Positions 16,342-23,918 of a stretch of 64,000 nucleotides of DNA are shown here, one piece after another. The notes under the pieces are model-generated. The model ran no database searches. It saw nothing but the letters and a program-made list of their open reading frames with translations, and was not told where the DNA came from. Source of the stretch: Nakamurella alba (GTDB taxonomy: Bacteria; Actinomycetota; Actinomycetes; Mycobacteriales; Nakamurellaceae); assembly GCF_009707545.1 (NCBI RefSeq), contig NZ_WLYK01000005.1, forward strand, positions 186,001 to 250,000. The letters run 5' to 3'. The number at the start of each line of letters is the position of its first letter. Position 1 is the first letter of the stretch. Made by a program: the position numbers and the translations under genes.

Positions 16342-16790
16342 TGCTGTTCTCGGAAACCACCGGCCGCAAGGTCGTGAGCACCTCGACCGCCGACACCGTC
16401 GGCGTCGTGCACTCGCTCGTCGTCGATCCGGCCAGTCGGAGCGTCGTCGCGCTGTCACTGTCCAAGACGGCCGGTCCGGCGACGATGCTGCCGTGGTCGT
16501 CATTGACCGCCGTCGGCGCGGACGCCGTGACCGTTCCGGGGCTGAGCTCCGTGGTGGCGCCCGACGACCACCTGGCGCTGCTGTCCGACAAGCACCACAC
16601 GCTGCTGAAGAAGCGGGTGCTCACCACCCAGGGCCAGGAGATCGGCACTGTGCGGGACGTCGACTTCGACCAGGCCACCGGAGCCCTGCAGAGTCTGCTG
16701 CTGGAGCAGTTGGTCGTTCCGGGCGCGGCGTTGCTGGGTGTCGGGTCGTACGCAGTGGTGGTGCAGGCCCCGTCCGCTGCACCTGCCTGA
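16341..16790 (+). CDS. PRC-barrel domain protein
   Basis: A 149-residue protein. It starts MLFSETTGRKVVSTSTADTV and has the PRC-barrel beta pattern GVVHSLVVDPASRSVVALSLS; a second, shorter barrel-like half follows (VLTTQGQEIGTVRDVDFDQA). The ATG shares one base with the stop of the preceding double PRC-barrel gene. The two proteins probably act together. A 20-bp gap separates it from the MFS gene. Confidence 0.8.
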   Translation: MLFSETTGRKVVSTSTADTVGVVHSLVVDPASRSVVALSLSKTAGPATMLPWSSLTAVGADAVTVPGLSSVVAPDDHLALLSDKHHTLLKKRVLTTQGQEIGTVRDVDFDQATGALQSLLLEQLVVPGAALLGVGSYAVVVQAPSAAPA

Positions 16791-16810
16791 GGGCCCACTA
16801 ACCTGGCGCG

Positions 16811-18085
16811 GTGACAGCCTCTCGGGACACCGGAATCGCAGCTGTGGCCGCGCATGTGGCGGCCGATCCGGAGGCCCTGCGGGCGCTGCAGCGGCGCACG
16901 CTCACCGTCGTGGTGATCAGCCAGGTGCTGGGCGGTGCCGGTCTCGCGGCCGGCATCACCGTCGGTGCGCTGCTGGCGCAGGACATGCTCGGCAGTGACG
17001 ACCTGACGGGCGTGCCGACCACGCTCTTCACCCTCGGTTCGGCGCTGGCGGCGTTCACCGTCGGCCGGATCACCCAGCGGCTGGGCCGGCGGGGCGGCCT
17101 GGGGCTGGGGTTCGCGACGGGCGGTCTGGGCGCGATCGGTGTGGTGGTGGCTGCGGCGATCGACAGCGTGCCGCTGTTGCTGCCGGCGCTGTTCATCTAC
17201 GGCGCGGGAACGTCCACCAACCTCCAGGCCCGTTATGCCGGAACGGATCTCGCCGCGCCGGCACGCCGGGGTATGGCGGTCAGCGTGGCGATGGTGTCGA
17301 CGACGCTGGGCGCGGTGGCGGGGCCGAACCTGGTGGAGCCGCTCGGGAGTCTCGCGGAGGGTCTCGGGCTGCCGGCGCTGGCCGGCCCGTTCCTGCTGGC
17401 CGCGGTGGCGTTCCTCGCGGCGGGTGCTGTGTTGCTGGTGCTGCTGCGCCCGGATCCCTTCCTGGTCGCCCGGGAGATCGCCGCGTCGTCCGCGACCACC
17501 GGTGGGGCCGAGGTTCCGGCGCCGAAGCCGGGTCCGGGTGTGGTGGTCGGCGCGACGGTCCTGGTGCTGACCCAGATCGCGATGGTGGCGATCATGACGA
17601 TGACGCCGGTGCACATGCAGGAGCACGGTCACGGGCTGGGCGAGGTGGGGCTGGTGATCAGCCTGCACATCGCGGCGATGTTCCTGCCGTCGTTGATCAC
17701 CGGTGTGCTGGTGGACAAGGTGGGACGGGTGCCGATGGCGGTGGCGTCGGGGGTGACGCTGCTGCTGGCGGGGGTGACGGCGGCGCTGGCGCCCAACGAC
17801 TCGATGGTGCTGCTGATCGTGGCGCTGGTGCTGCTGGGGCTGGGCTGGAACTTCGGCCTGATCGCGGCGACGGCGCTGGTGGTCGACGCGACCGTGCCTG
17901 CTACCCGGGCGAAGGTGCAAGGCAGCATCGACGTCTTGGTGGCGCTGGCCGGAGCGGGTGGCGGTGCGCTGTCGGGAGTGGTGATGGCCGGGACCAGCTA
18001 CGCGACGCTCTCGCTGATCGGCGGCGTGTTGTCGATCCTGTTGATCCCGGCGCTGTTCCGGCTGCGGGGTGCTCGTACCGCCTGA
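16811..18085 (+). CDS. Major facilitator superfamily exporter
   Basis: A 424-residue membrane protein with twelve predicted helices and a central hydrophilic loop near residues 220-240. The loop between helices 2 and 3 reads GRITQRLGRRGGL, the MFS motif A equivalent, and GVLVDKVGRVPM repeats it in the second half. The layout (ITVGALLAQDMLG, LQARYAGTDLA) resembles actinobacterial multidrug-type MFS permeases; the substrate is unknown. The GTG start lies shortly after a TAACCT hexamer, so the message may be leaderless or co-transcribed with the PRC genes. Confidence 0.88.
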   Translation: MTASRDTGIAAVAAHVAADPEALRALQRRTLTVVVISQVLGGAGLAAGITVGALLAQDMLGSDDLTGVPTTLFTLGSALAAFTVGRITQRLGRRGGLGLGFATGGLGAIGVVVAAAIDSVPLLLPALFIYGAGTSTNLQARYAGTDLAAPARRGMAVSVAMVSTTLGAVAGPNLVEPLGSLAEGLGLPALAGPFLLAAVAFLAAGAVLLVLLRPDPFLVAREIAASSATTGGAEVPAPKPGPGVVVGATVLVLTQIAMVAIMTMTPVHMQEHGHGLGEVGLVISLHIAAMFLPSLITGVLVDKVGRVPMAVASGVTLLLAGVTAALAPNDSMVLLIVALVLLGLGWNFGLIAATALVVDATVPATRAKVQGSIDVLVALAGAGGGALSGVVMAGTSYATLSLIGGVLSILLIPALFRLRGARTA

Positions 18086-18103
18086 GCCGGGTACCGGAAG
18101 GGC

Positions 18104-18895
18104 GTGGACGGGAGCGAGGGGGATCCTGCGGCGCTCACCGCCAGGGCGGTCGACCTGGGTGTGCGGGCGTCGCGCCGTCGGTCCGACCTGGTGATGTGGT
18201 CGTGCGCCGGGTTGGCGGTGTTCATGGCGCTGCTCGTCGGTGTGGTGCTGATGGCCGCGCCGTTGGCCCGGGCGCGCGCCTTCGGGACTGCGGTGGAGCA
18301 GGACGCCAGGGTGTCGTCGGTGGTCATCAGCGAGGACCAGTCGGGGAAGAAGCGCGGGCGCGGGCCGCGCTGGGACGTGACGGTCGACCTGGGTACGCGC
18401 AGCGCCGTCGGACAGACCCGATCGGACGACCCGCCGTACGCCGAGGGCGATGTGATCAGGGTGTGGACCGCGGCGGGAACGGACGAGATCGCCCTGCCCG
18501 GGAGGTTCTCGCCATCCGGGACCTGGGCGGGACTGGCGTTCCTCGGGCTGGCGTCCGTGGTGTCCGCCGTGATCGCGGTGGTTGCCGGTCGCGGCCGCAA
18601 CCGGTTCCGGACGGTCCTGTCCGAGCGGGATCCGGTCCGGGTGACCGTGCTGTCGGTGGAGAGCCGACGCCGCAGCCGGGATCTGGTCGTGACCTACCGC
18701 GCAGTGTCCGGCAGCCAGGTGCCCGGGTCGGTGATCCTGCGGCCCGCACGTCAGGCATCTCCGGCGGCCGGTGTACTGCTCGACATCTGGACCGCCCAGG
18801 AGAACGGCCGCGGTCCGTTCCTGGTGCGTGACCCGCGGCGCGAGGTGTGGTGGACCGCCTCCGGCCTGGATCCGGTGCCGCCGATCTCTTCGTGA
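18104..18895 (+). CDS. DUF3592-like two-helix membrane protein
   Basis: A 263-residue protein starting at GTG. Two hydrophobic helices (residues about 28-52 and 140-163) bracket a soluble beta-rich domain with ISEDQSGKKRGRGPRWDVTV and DPPYAEGDVIRVWT; a similar domain follows the second helix (VTVLSVESRRRSRDLVVTY, GVLLDIWTAQ). The pattern of a repeated 'conversion factor' beta domain after a helix fits DUF3592-type proteins, function unknown. It starts 18 bp after the MFS gene and may be co-transcribed. Its 3' end faces the HNH gene with a 13-bp gap. Confidence 0.65.
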   Translation: MDGSEGDPAALTARAVDLGVRASRRRSDLVMWSCAGLAVFMALLVGVVLMAAPLARARAFGTAVEQDARVSSVVISEDQSGKKRGRGPRWDVTVDLGTRSAVGQTRSDDPPYAEGDVIRVWTAAGTDEIALPGRFSPSGTWAGLAFLGLASVVSAVIAVVAGRGRNRFRTVLSERDPVRVTVLSVESRRRSRDLVVTYRAVSGSQVPGSVILRPARQASPAAGVLLDIWTAQENGRGPFLVRDPRREVWWTASGLDPVPPISS

Positions 18896-18908
18896 CGAGA
18901 TCCGTTGG

Positions 18909-20987
18909 TCAGAAGGGTGGTTCGTCGTCGAGAAGCTCATCGTCGGCGGCCTGGTTGTCGGTGGCCTTGTTGTCGGCCCATTCGGTGGGGTCGGTGATGG
19001 CGGGTGCGGCGCGGTAGGTGTCGCGGCCCAGCGGGCTGGTGAAGGTGGCGGTGCGGTCGGGGTGGCGGGTGATGCGCCAGCCGGTGAGGGTCTTCAGGCG
19101 GTGGTGGGTGCGGCAGGCGGGTTCGGTGTTCCACAGGGCGGTGGGTCCGCCGGCGGTGGGATCGTCATGGTTGTAGGGGATGTGGTGGTCGATGTCGCAG
19201 CGTTCGGCGGGTTTGCTGCAGCCGATCCAGGAGCAGGTGGGTGAGAGCAGTCGGACCTTGCGGGCGAGTTCGATGCCGGGGGTGTAGGTGCGGTCGGACG
19301 CGCCCAGGGGTGCGCCGGTGGCGGGGTCGATGATGACGAGTTGGACGGAGGCGAGTTGCGCGGCGATGGTGCGGGCCAGGTCGGGGGAGATGGATCCGTA
19401 GTTCTTGAGGTGGCCGGGGTGCTGGGCGAGGTCGGTGTAGGTGTCCAGGTCCATGGTCAGGACGAGGTGGGTGGCCGGTCGGGTGTCGAGTCTCCGGGTT
19501 GCGATGGGGTCGTTGATCAGGGGTTCGCCGTCCCGGTCGTGCAGCTTGATCTCGCAGGGCTGGATCTTGCACTTGCAGACGAACGGTGTGATGGGCTTCC
19601 AGCCTTGGTGGGGTCGGCGTTCGGAGGGGACGGCTTGGGCGATGAACTCGTCCAGGGTCAGCGGACCGTAAGGCTGGTCGGGATGGTCGGGGTCGGTGAG
19701 GTCGTCCGACACGGTGGTGTCCGACTTGTCGGTGGCATTGTCTGCCGACGGTGAGGGTTCCGGCGGGTCGGGTTCGGCAGGACCGGTAGCGGGGTCGTTC
19801 AGGTCGTCCGGCACGGTGGTGTCGGACTGGTCGGTGGCGTCGTCTGCCGGTGGTGAGGGTTCCGGCGGGTCGGGTACGTCGGCTCTGGCGTCGGGGTCGT
19901 TCAGGTCGTCCGGCACGGTGGTGTCGGACTGGTCGGTGGCATTGTCTGCCGGAGGTAGGGGTTCCGGCGGGTCGGGTACGTCGGCTCTGGCGTCGGGGTC
20001 GTTCAGGTCGTCCGGCACGGTGGTGTCGGACTGATCAGTGGCACGAGCCGCCGGCGGCCCTTCCGGCGGTTCGGGTTCGGATACGGCGGTGTCGCTCGGC
20101 ACGGCAGTCTCGGTATCGATGTCAGGCGAAGCCGGATCCTCGGTGCCGTCGGCATTGTCGTCGGCTGCCCACTCGTTGGGATCGGTGGTGGACGGGTCGT
20201 TCTCGCCGGTGTGCGGTGTGCTGTTGGCGTCGCCGGTCTGGCCGGCGGGATCGCTGGTGTTTCGGGTGTTTCCGGTCGGCCCATGCTCGTTGGCGGCGGT
20301 GGGGGTGGCTCCGGCGCCGGCAGGTTTGTCGGCGGGATCCTGCGCAGGCTCTGCGGTGTCGTCATCGGTGGAGTCGTGGCCTACGTTGTCTGTCTCCGCG
20401 GTCGTCGTCTCGCGGTCGGTGTACGCATCCGCTTCTGCATCGACGACAGTTGTTTCGCCGTCAGCGACATCGTCCGTGTTGCCGGGGTGCGATCCCGCGT
20501 CCTTGGCCGACGTTCGAGCGTTGCTGTCGACCTCCGGGTCAGCGTTGTCCGTGTCGCCGTCGGTGTCCTGCTTTGTGCTGTCGGCCGACGGTTCGCGGTC
20601 ATTGCCGACGTTCGTGTCGGCGGCGTCCGTGTCGGCGTCTGCCGGGTCGTTGTCGGTCGGGGTGTTGTCTGCGGTGTCGGCGGCATCTGTGTCGGTGTCG
20701 GCCACGTCGTTCTCTGCCGAGCCGGTCTCGCCGTCGCTGTCGCCGTCGCAGGTGGTGTTGGCCTGATGGATCAGGTCGGGGTTGTTGGTGAGGTCGGCGG
20801 CGACGGTGAGGATGTCGGCGACGCTGATGGTTTCGCCGTGGGCGAGGCGGTCGAAGATGGCGACGAGGACGTCGGCGCGGCGTTGCGGGAGGGTGCGGTC
20901 ATCGCCCAGGGTGCGGGCGATCATGTCGATGAGGTTCTCGATCATGAGGGCGGCTTCGGTGGTGATGTCGGCGTAGAAGCGGGACAT
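18909..20987 (-). CDS. HNH endonuclease of the DUF222/13E12 type, C-terminal part (split by frameshift)
   Basis: The 692-residue distal part of a DUF222-HNH protein. Residues 1-70 continue the DUF222 domain (MSRFYADITTEAALMIENL, ADVLVAIFDRLAHGE). Residues about 80-390 are an Asp/Thr/Ala-rich, very acidic linker with four tandem 34-residue repeats. The C-terminus holds a predicted nuclease: CSWIGCSKPAERCDIDHH, then TEPACRTHHRLKT, the HNH core with zinc-type cysteines. The frame remains open upstream of the ATG and matches DUF222 sequence back to about 21060, where a one-base deletion separates it from the N-terminal part. Single-reading-frame length would be 917 residues. Confidence 0.8.
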   Translation of the reverse strand: MSRFYADITTEAALMIENLIDMIARTLGDDRTLPQRRADVLVAIFDRLAHGETISVADILTVAADLTNNPDLIHQANTTCDGDSDGETGSAENDVADTDTDAADTADNTPTDNDPADADTDAADTNVGNDREPSADSTKQDTDGDTDNADPEVDSNARTSAKDAGSHPGNTDDVADGETTVVDAEADAYTDRETTTAETDNVGHDSTDDDTAEPAQDPADKPAGAGATPTAANEHGPTGNTRNTSDPAGQTGDANSTPHTGENDPSTTDPNEWAADDNADGTEDPASPDIDTETAVPSDTAVSEPEPPEGPPAARATDQSDTTVPDDLNDPDARADVPDPPEPLPPADNATDQSDTTVPDDLNDPDARADVPDPPEPSPPADDATDQSDTTVPDDLNDPATGPAEPDPPEPSPSADNATDKSDTTVSDDLTDPDHPDQPYGPLTLDEFIAQAVPSERRPHQGWKPITPFVCKCKIQPCEIKLHDRDGEPLINDPIATRRLDTRPATHLVLTMDLDTYTDLAQHPGHLKNYGSISPDLARTIAAQLASVQLVIIDPATGAPLGASDRTYTPGIELARKVRLLSPTCSWIGCSKPAERCDIDHHIPYNHDDPTAGGPTALWNTEPACRTHHRLKTLTGWRITRHPDRTATFTSPLGRDTYRAAPAITDPTEWADNKATDNQAADDELLDDEPPF
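19701..20045. repeat. Four tandem 102-bp coding repeats
   Basis: The unit starts at 19701, 19803, 19905 and 20007, a constant 102 bp or 34 codons, with the last copy partial. The second to fourth copies are nearly identical, the first is diverged. Translated on the minus strand the core is DQSDTTVPDDLNDP followed by a Pro/Glu stretch. The repeats extend the acidic linker of the HNH protein. Confidence 0.9.
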
Positions 20988-21661
20988 GGCGTGTTCGAGG
21001 TCGGTGCGGCCGGTCTGCCGGGCGGTGTAGGCGCGGTCCTCGGCGTCGGATTCGGCCTTGGGTGCAGGTCGATGATGATGCGGTCGAGGAGTTTCTCGAG
21101 CTGTCCGGGGGACCGTCCGGGGACCAGGGCGAGGGCGCGCTGTTCGAATGCGGGGATCAGGTCGGGATTGTCCAGGCGGAGGGCGCGTTCGGCGATCATC
21201 TTGGCGCGGTACATGTCCAGGGCGCCGCGTTCGAGCATGGCCAGGGTGTTGGGGAGGTCCTGGACCAGGACGGTGGCGCGGCCCAGGTGGTTGCCGCCGG
21301 TGATGTGGGAGACGACCAGGCCGGCGGCGACCTCCGCGGCGGCCATGGTGCGGCGGGCGGCGGCGGCTCTGAGGGTTTCGGGGTGGTCGGCGTGGGCGGC
21401 GGCGCCGTGGCGGAGCAGTCCTTCGGCGGTGGGGATCAGTTCGGGGGAGAGCAGCTCGGCGAGCCAGGGCTGCATGCGGGCGTGCAGGTAGGAGATCGCG
21501 CGGTGCCCGGCGACGATGCCGTCGACCAGGGTGCTGCCGTGCAGCTTGGTGGGGTCCAGGGTGGTCAACGCCTTCAGGGCGGTGGTGGCGCAGGCGTCGG
21601 CGGGCGGCATCGGGCGGTCCTTGAACTTGCGGGCGTCCTTGCGGGAACGGCGCCGGTTCAT
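20942..21661 (-). CDS. DUF222 N-terminal part of the split HNH endonuclease
   Basis: A 239-residue frame starting MNRRRSRKDARKFKDRP after an AAGGGGG ribosome site. Residues about 20-200 match the DUF222 domain found ahead of HNH nucleases in actinobacteria (LRHGAAAHADHPETL, AEVAAGLVVSHITGG, ALDMYRAKMIAERAL, SPGQLEKLLDRIIIDLHP). After DLHP the frame turns into unrelated Pro/Thr-rich sequence; the natural continuation (KAESDAEDRAYTARQTGRTD) is present in the other frame. A single missing base in the GGG run at 21060-21062 explains the break. It is either a real inactivating mutation or a sequencing error. Confidence 0.75.
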   Translation of the reverse strand: MNRRRSRKDARKFKDRPMPPADACATTALKALTTLDPTKLHGSTLVDGIVAGHRAISYLHARMQPWLAELLSPELIPTAEGLLRHGAAAHADHPETLRAAAARRTMAAAEVAAGLVVSHITGGNHLGRATVLVQDLPNTLAMLERGALDMYRAKMIAERALRLDNPDLIPAFEQRALALVPGRSPGQLEKLLDRIIIDLHPRPNPTPRTAPTPPGRPAAPTSNTPCPASTPTSPPKPPS

Positions 21662-22135
21662 CGATGACCCCCTTCTGCTGCTACTGCCCCACCCCGAGGC
21701 ATGTCTTATCGTAGCACGCACAGGGCTTATTTCGAACATGCGTGTCCCAGTTCTTTTCGCTGCCAGCGAACACGCCGGCACGTCGTTGGCACGTGAACCT
21801 GGCCCGGCTGTCGACGATCCCGGTGCACCCACTCGCCCGGGCGTCAGAAGGACGACGGACTCGAGACAGAGCAGCATGGGCACGAAGCCGTCCGCATGCA
21901 CGGTCACCTTCTGGAGGGACCAGCCGACCCTTGCCGCTCGGATCCGCCGATGGAGGCCTCCGGATACCCCGTCGTCCGGTCGACAGTCACCGGCGACACC
22001 GACAGGAAGTGACAGCACACTCTCGATGGACGTCCTCGCACCCGGCATCTTCAGGCAGGCTCACCGCCCACCCCTCTGCACGCCGGCCACGGCTCAGCGA
22101 CAGTAGGGACCACGACCCGACCCCAGGAGCAACAG
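21662..22135. other. 474-bp intergenic region between divergent genes
   Basis: No credible gene was recognised. The first 90 bases are unusually AT-rich for the window. They contain TTCGAAC near 21731, one half of an actinobacterial SOS box whose other half is not recognisable. The last 25 bases hold an AGGAG ribosome site for the downstream gene. Long open frames here have atypical composition and are treated as chance. Confidence 0.4.
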
Positions 22136-22714
22136 ATGACCGACGGCCCCGCACAGGACAACCCGACGATCGTGGGCTGGCGGCGGACCGACGAACGGTC
22201 CGGGCACAGCGTCGGCCGACTGGCCCGACGGGACGAGCACTGGGTGGCGCAGGGCAGCGAGGTGCTGGCGGACGGGCCGGAACCGTTCTCCTGCCACTTC
22301 ACCGTCGAACTCGACGCCGGGTGGATCACCCGGGACGCCCGGATCACCTGCCTCGACCGCACCCGGGACTTCTCCACCACCCTGGTGGCGGACCGGAGCC
22401 GGCGCTGGACGGTGGCCGGCGAGGAGCGACCGGATCTGGACGGTTACATCGACATCGACATCGCGGCAACACCTCTGACGAACACCTTTCCCATCCGGCG
22501 ACTGCAGCACCTGCCGATCGGGGCCTCGTCCACCTCACCGGTGGCTTGGGTGGAGATCCCGTCGATGCGCGTGGTCCGGGTCGAACAGACCTACCGCCGC
22601 CTCGGCGAGAGGGACTGGGAGTACAGCGATCCGACGCACGGTGCCTTCGTGCTCGGCGTCGACCGCGAAGGCCTGGTGATCGACTACCAAGGTTTCGCGA
22701 CACGGATCCGGTGA
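22136..22714 (+). CDS. Putative glycolipid-binding family protein (PF06475-like)
   Basis: A 192-residue protein with the layout of the putative glycolipid-binding family: early VGWRRTDERSGHSVGRLARR, then CHFTVELDAGWITRDARITC, LDGYIDIDIAATPLTNTFPI and RRLGERDWEYSDPTHGAFVL. The beta-rich fold is thought to bind long-chain lipids; biological role poorly known. The ATG follows an AGGAG ribosome site at good spacing. It is transcribed in the same direction as the DoxX gene, 72 bp upstream. Confidence 0.75.
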   Translation: MTDGPAQDNPTIVGWRRTDERSGHSVGRLARRDEHWVAQGSEVLADGPEPFSCHFTVELDAGWITRDARITCLDRTRDFSTTLVADRSRRWTVAGEERPDLDGYIDIDIAATPLTNTFPIRRLQHLPIGASSTSPVAWVEIPSMRVVRVEQTYRRLGERDWEYSDPTHGAFVLGVDREGLVIDYQGFATRIR

Positions 22715-22786
22715 TCACGGCGAGCCCCTGGCGCTGCCCGCTCCAGAACGATCATGATGAACGTTCAACCACCTTCGGAGGTCACC

Positions 22787-23152
22787 ATGACTGTCGCCTA
22801 CTGGGTCGTCGCGATCCTGCTCGCCGTGTTCTACCTCTACGCCGGCGGGATGAAGGTGGTGCGCTCGAAGGAACAGCTGCTGCCGATGATGGCCTGGGTC
22901 GACACCACTCCCCTGGCCCTCGTCCGCGCCATCGGCATCATCGAGATCCTCGGTGCGATCGGGCTGATCCTGCCGCCGCTCACCGGCGTGGCACCCGGGC
23001 TCGCCCTCGCGGCCGCGGTCGGCCTGGTCCTCGTCCAGATCGGCGCCATCGCACTGCATCTGCGCCGCGGCGAGACCAAGGTGCTCGGGCTCAACATCGT
23101 GCTGATCGCGCTCGCCGCGGTGGCGACCTGGCTGGCCACCGTCTGGATCTGA
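22787..23152 (+). CDS. DoxX-family small membrane protein
   Basis: A 121-residue protein with four hydrophobic helices (AYWVVAILLAVFYLYAGGMKV, ALVRAIGIIEILGAIGLI, GLALAAAVGLVLVQIGAIAL and the C-terminal helix). YAGGMKVVR followed by IGIIEILGAIGLILP is the DoxX/DoxD-like signature. The family is linked to redox or thiol stress in some bacteria. The ATG at 22787 is preceded by a GGAG site six bases away; an earlier ATG would add 11 polar residues. Confidence 0.85.
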   Translation: MTVAYWVVAILLAVFYLYAGGMKVVRSKEQLLPMMAWVDTTPLALVRAIGIIEILGAIGLILPPLTGVAPGLALAAAVGLVLVQIGAIALHLRRGETKVLGLNIVLIALAAVATWLATVWI

Positions 23153-23153
23153 C

Positions 23154-23170
23154 GTCAACCAAGGGTTGAC
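23154..23170. promoter_or_regulatory. Palindromic operator copy 1 upstream of the Clp-N/HTH gene
   Basis: GTCAACC-AAG-GGTTGAC is a perfect inverted repeat directly after the DoxX stop codon. The second copy is centred 28 bp downstream. Confidence 0.65.
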
Positions 23171-23180
23171 GCCGCTCCTT

Positions 23181-23199
23181 CGTCAACCTACAGTTGACG
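23181..23199. promoter_or_regulatory. Palindromic operator copy 2 abutting the Clp-N/HTH start codon
   Basis: CGTCAAC-CTACA-GTTGACG is a perfect inverted repeat ending one base before the ATG. It shares the GTCAAC/GTTGAC core with copy 1. There is no ribosome site, so a leaderless message repressed by a dimeric protein bound to both copies is likely. Confidence 0.65.
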
Positions 23200-23200
23200 C

Positions 23201-23914
23201 ATGGACCCGACGCCGCGCGTGAACCTCGACGACATGATCCAGGCGATCAAGAGCGCGACCGCCGACCCGTTGGAGCAGTTGTCGGACGCCGTCCTCGCCG
23301 CCGACCACCTCGGCGAGGTGGCCGATCATCTGATCGGGCACTTCGTGGACCAGGCCCGTCGGTCCGGCGCCTCCTGGACCGACATCGGTGGCAGCATGGG
23401 AGTCTCGAAGCAGGCGGCGCAGAAGCGCTTCGTCCCGAAGGCCGCGGTGCAGCCGGAGACCCTCGATCCGGAGCAGGGTTTCGCGCGGTTCACCGCCCGG
23501 TCCCGCAAGGTGGTGGTCGCCGCGCAGGAGGCGGCGAGAACGGCCGGCAATCCCGAGATCCTGCCCGAGCACCTGCTTCTCGGCCTGCTCACCGAGCCGG
23601 AGGGGCTCGGCGCCGCAGCAGTGGCCGCCCAGGGCGTCGACCTGGAGACCGTCCGCACTGTCGCCCTCCGCACACTGCCGGCGGCAACACCCGATGTCCC
23701 CGAACTGATCCCCTACGGATCACAGGCCCGCAAGGCGCTGGAGCTCACCTTCCGGGAGGCACTGCGCCTGGGCCACAACTACATCGGCACCGAACACCTG
23801 CTGCTCGCACTGCTCGAGCTCGGCGACGGTACCGGCGTGCTGGCCGGCCTCGGCGTCGACAAGTCCTCCGCGGAAACGAACATCGCCGCAACCCTGGCCC
23901 GCGTCACCGGCTGA
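23201..23914 (+). CDS. HTH-like protein with Clp N-terminal (ClpC/ClpA adaptor-binding) domain
   Basis: A 237-residue protein. Residues about 40-80 contain a helix-turn-helix-like stretch, GASWTDIGGSMGVSKQAAQKRF, which reads as a DNA-binding element. Residues about 90-230 carry two Clp-N repeats with the hallmark EHLLLGLL and GTEHLLLALLE. There are no AAA+ motifs, so it is not an unfoldase. Such proteins are common in actinobacteria near protein-quality-control genes. The two GTCAAC palindromes before its ATG suggest autoregulation. Inference: a transcription factor whose activity is tied to substrate proteins or to the Clp machinery. Confidence 0.8.
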   Translation: MDPTPRVNLDDMIQAIKSATADPLEQLSDAVLAADHLGEVADHLIGHFVDQARRSGASWTDIGGSMGVSKQAAQKRFVPKAAVQPETLDPEQGFARFTARSRKVVVAAQEAARTAGNPEILPEHLLLGLLTEPEGLGAAAVAAQGVDLETVRTVALRTLPAATPDVPELIPYGSQARKALELTFREALRLGHNYIGTEHLLLALLELGDGTGVLAGLGVDKSSAETNIAATLARVTG

Positions 23915-23918
23915 ACGA

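Noticed and set aside
19701-20045. Possible CRISPR-like array
   Set aside because: The 102-bp units are contiguous, in frame and encode a 34-residue peptide repeat; there are no spacers and no cas genes.
21728-21750. SOS (LexA) box upstream of the DUF222 gene
   Set aside because: Only one half-site, TCGAAC, is present; the second half matches two of six bases, too weak to report as a site.
21742-23169. Plus-strand frame of 475 codons spanning the glycolipid-binding-like and DoxX genes
   Set aside because: It runs across two well-supported genes in another frame and is Arg/Pro-rich without domain features.
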